From the NCBI GenBank assembly GCA_947306365.1, contig CAMZGD010000002.1:124001-188000 (forward strand): a stretch of 64,000 bases of DNA, written 5' to 3'. The notes beneath the pieces are model-generated. The model had not been told where the DNA came from, searched no databases, and was given only the letters and a program-made list of their open reading frames with translations. Position numbers and translations under genes: made by a program. Numbering within the stretch: position 1 is the first letter of the stretch; each line of letters opens with the position of its first letter. Positions 61,968 to 64,000 of this stretch are shown here, one piece after another. The DNA is from an uncultured Bacteroidales bacterium (GTDB taxonomy: Bacteria > Bacteroidota > Bacteroidia > Bacteroidales > UBA932).

Positions 61968-62814
61968 CATCGTTCGTAAAGAGATGTTGACGCCCGCCAT
62001 CTGCCTGATGGACGTGGCGGCGCCGCGCATTGCAGCTGCCGCGCAGCCGGGCCAGTTTCTGATCGTGCGCGTCCGGGAGGAGGGGGAGCGGATTCCCCTG
62101 ACCATCTGCGACTACGACCGGTCACAGGGGACCGTGACGATCGTAACCCAGATCGTGGGTGCTTCGAGCCGGATGATCTGTGCGCTGGAGGCGGGCAAAT
62201 CGTTCCCGGACGTGGTCGGCCCGCTGGGGTGCCCGTCCGATTTTGTGGAACTGCCCGACGCAGAGCTGAAGGGGCGCCGGTATCTGTTCGTGGCCGGGGG
62301 CCTCGGAACGGCTCCGGTGTATCCGCAGGCGAAATACCTGCATGCACGCGGCGCCCGTGTGGAGATTGTGGTCGGTGCCAAGACGGCGGACCAGCTGATC
62401 CTCCGCAGCGAGATGGAACAGGTCTGCGACCGGCTGTATGTCTGTACGGACGACGGGTCGGCGGGCTTTCACGGGCTTGTCACGGAGCAGGTGAAGCAGT
62501 TGCTGGCGGAAGGCCGGCAATACGGCCAGGCCGTGGCCATCGGTCCGATGATCATGATGAAATTCGTGGCCCTGACGCTCAAAGGGTCCGGGATTCCGCT
62601 GGTGGTCAGCCTCAATACCCTGATGGTCGACGGTACGGGCATGTGCGGCGGATGCCGCATCACGGTGGGCGGAAAAGTCCGGTTCGCCTGCGTGGAAGGG
62701 CCGGAGTTCGACGGTTATGCCGTCGATTTCGACGAGGCGCTGCGGCGGCAGACGCTCTACCGGGCGCAGGAATTGGAAGCGGATCACAAATGCAAGATCG
62801 GGAGGGGACGTTGA
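61960..62814 (+). CDS. NfnA/SudB-type flavoprotein, ferredoxin-NADP reductase small subunit
   Basis: 284 residues. FAD-binding domain (AAQPGQFLIVRV with IPLTICDYD), NAD(P)-binding domain (LFVAGGLGTAPVYPQAKYL), and a C-terminal [2Fe-2S] site DGTGMCGGCRITVGGKVRFA followed by C: D224, C229, C232 and C244, the Asp-Cys3 pattern known for this subunit. It pairs with the next gene to form an electron-bifurcating or NADPH:ferredoxin enzyme. The ATG at 61960 is preceded by a canonical AGGAGG at 61948-61953, rare in this genome. Overlaps the MgtC-like gene by 8 nt. Confidence 0.9.
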   Translation: MYSIVRKEMLTPAICLMDVAAPRIAAAAQPGQFLIVRVREEGERIPLTICDYDRSQGTVTIVTQIVGASSRMICALEAGKSFPDVVGPLGCPSDFVELPDAELKGRRYLFVAGGLGTAPVYPQAKYLHARGARVEIVVGAKTADQLILRSEMEQVCDRLYVCTDDGSAGFHGLVTEQVKQLLAEGRQYGQAVAIGPMIMMKFVALTLKGSGIPLVVSLNTLMVDGTGMCGGCRITVGGKVRFACVEGPEFDGYAVDFDEALRRQTLYRAQELEADHKCKIGRGR

Positions 62815-64000
62815 TGGCACAATTAAACAGGGTTCCCGTCCGGGAACAGGACCCGAAGGTCCGGGCCCGCAATTTCGAGGAAGTATGTTATGGCTATGAT
62901 GAAGCGGAGGCGGTACTGGAAGCCTCCCGTTGCCTGAACTGCCGCAATCCGCGGTGCGTGCAGCAGTGTCCGGTGGGAATCCGGATTCCGTTGTTCATCG
63001 CGCAGGTGAAGGCTGGCAAATTCGCCGAAGCGGCCCGCACGGTTGCGCGCGACAGTTCGCTGCCGGCCGTCTGCGGCCGCGTGTGTCCGCAGGAGACGCA
63101 GTGCGAAGGCAGCTGTGTGCTGGGCGTGAAAGGCGAGGCGGTGGCCATCGGCAAACTGGAACGGTTCGTGGCCGACTGGAGCCGTGCGCACGGCGGCGTG
63201 CCGGTTGAGAAGGCCCCGTCCAACGGCATCAAGGTGGCCGTCGTGGGCAGCGGTCCTTCCGGACTGGCCTGCGCCAGCGACCTGGCGAAACTGGGTTATG
63301 CCGTGACGGTCTTCGAGGTGCTCCACAAGGCGGGCGGCGTTTTGCAATACGGCATTCCGGAGTTCCGTCTTCCGAAGGAACGGGTGGTGGAGCCGGAAAT
63401 CGACAGCGTCCGCGCCCTCGGCGTGACGATTGAGACGAACGTGGTGGTGGGCCGTACGGTTACCATCGACGAACTGTTCGACCGCGAGGGTTTCAAGGCG
63501 GTCTTCATCGGCTCCGGTGCCGGCCTGCCCCGGTTCATGGGCATTCCGGGCGAGAGCCTGAACGGGGTTTTCTCCGCCAACGAGTTCCTGACGCGCAGCA
63601 ACCTGATGCGTGCGTTCGATCCTTCGAGCGATACGCCGATCTTTGTCGGCCGTCGCGTAGCCGTGGTGGGCGGCGGAAACGTGGCGATGGATGCGGCCCG
63701 CACGGCCCTGCGCCTCGGTTCCGAAGTGACGGTCGTCTATCGCCGTACGGAAAAGGAACTGCCGGCGCGGGCAGAAGAGGTCCATCACGCGATCGAAGAG
63801 GGCATCGACTTCCGGATGCTGACCAATCCGGTGGCGGTGCTGGGCGACGGGAACGGCTGGGTCCGCGCGCTGCGCTGTATCCGGATGGAACTGGGCGAAC
63901 CCGATGCCAGCGGCCGCCGCAGTCCGGTCCCGATTGCGGGCTCCGAATTCGAACTGCCTGTGGATGAGGTGATCATGGCGCTGGGGACTTCTCCCAACCC
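62814..64000 (+). CDS. NfnB/GltA-type NADPH flavoprotein large subunit (cut by window edge)
   Basis: 395 complete codons visible of an expected about 460. N-terminal cysteines for two [4Fe-4S] clusters (CLNCRNPRCVQQCPVGI and CGRVCPQETQCEGSC), FAD Rossmann motif VAVVGSGPSGLACASDLA, and NADPH Rossmann motif VAVVGGGNVAMDAARTAL. Automated pipelines often label such genes glutamate synthase small subunit, but the neighbour NfnA/SudB subunit and the domain order favour a ferredoxin-NADP reductase/transhydrogenase. The ATG overlaps the previous stop (TGATG). Confidence 0.92.
   Translation, partial: MAQLNRVPVREQDPKVRARNFEEVCYGYDEAEAVLEASRCLNCRNPRCVQQCPVGIRIPLFIAQVKAGKFAEAARTVARDSSLPAVCGRVCPQETQCEGSCVLGVKGEAVAIGKLERFVADWSRAHGGVPVEKAPSNGIKVAVVGSGPSGLACASDLAKLGYAVTVFEVLHKAGGVLQYGIPEFRLPKERVVEPEIDSVRALGVTIETNVVVGRTVTIDELFDREGFKAVFIGSGAGLPRFMGIPGESLNGVFSANEFLTRSNLMRAFDPSSDTPIFVGRRVAVVGGGNVAMDAARTALRLGSEVTVVYRRTEKELPARAEEVHHAIEEGIDFRMLTNPVAVLGDGNGWVRALRCIRMELGEPDASGRRSPVPIAGSEFELPVDEVIMALGTSPN

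Noticed and set aside
62814..64000. Glutamate synthase small subunit (GltD)
   Set aside because: No glutamate synthase large subunit is next to it; the coupled SudB/NfnA-type gene with the Asp-Cys3 [2Fe-2S] site favours a ferredoxin-NADP reductase.

Overview
This 64 kb window is a chromosomal segment from a GC-rich (by eye; not computed) member of the Bacteroidota, most likely order Bacteroidales. Evidence: many genes are preceded by the Bacteroidota -7 promoter element TAnnTTTG (TATCTTTG, TAATTTTG, TACCTTTG); Shine-Dalgarno sequences are mostly absent; Bacteroidota-typical families occur (DUF4837 and DUF3078 proteins, an OmpP1/FadL porin, a HYC_CC_PP-like protein, a TonB-dependent receptor with a carboxypeptidase-regulatory-like domain, a radical SAM plus small lipoprotein pair, S16 with an Ala/Glu-rich tail); and lipid A genes are present. 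I cannot fix the genus.

Layout. 1-5942: the 5' part of atpD, a small EF-hand-like protein, a sugar MFS permease with a ROK kinase, and a cytosine permease coupled to an unusual phosphoribosyltransferase. 6020-13517: nhaA, a secreted M3 peptidase, a YqeY-like protein, tRNA-Met and tRNA-Gln behind a promoter whose transcript would run through 39-bp tandem repeats, tcdA, the radical SAM/lipoprotein pair and an M48 lipoprotein protease. 13518-24656: a cytosolic M3 peptidase, a zinc-ribbon protein, a tailless SSB, cysS, OsmC-like, rpoN, SPOR and LEA-like proteins, miaB with an orphan lipoprotein, upp, radC. 24730-31876: rpsT behind tRNA-Glu, the M23-like/dxr/rseP/DUF4837 operon, ruvX-def-phosphomannomutase. 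31897-37269: rpsP-rimM, murF, a flippase with dut, and a lipoprotein cyclophilin, bracketed by two near-identical inverted copies of a terminator-plus-leader element. 37286-42870: the rimP-nusA-infB-purB cluster, with RimP reduced to its N-terminal domain. 42985-46334: lpxD-lpxC-lpxA-wbqC, with LpxC not fused to FabZ. 46324-52767: OmpP1 porin, Trp/Tyr-rich lipoprotein, proS, DUF3078, tilS. 52739-55898: a metal-handling operon (His-rich protein, TonB receptor, HMA protein). 55968-64000: sppA, a beta-helix protein, a GH9-CE4 fusion enzyme, MgtC-like, and the NfnAB-type flavoprotein pair (second gene cut by the window edge).

Most of the region is housekeeping, tightly packed with 1-14 nt overlaps. 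No transposase, integrase, prophage or CRISPR array was seen. The parts most worth a second look are the repeated terminator/micro-ORF element, the tandem-repeat leader of the tRNA operon, the truncated RimP, the radical SAM/lipoprotein pair, the GH9-deacetylase fusion, the phosphoribosyltransferase/cytosine-permease pair, and the metal operon.
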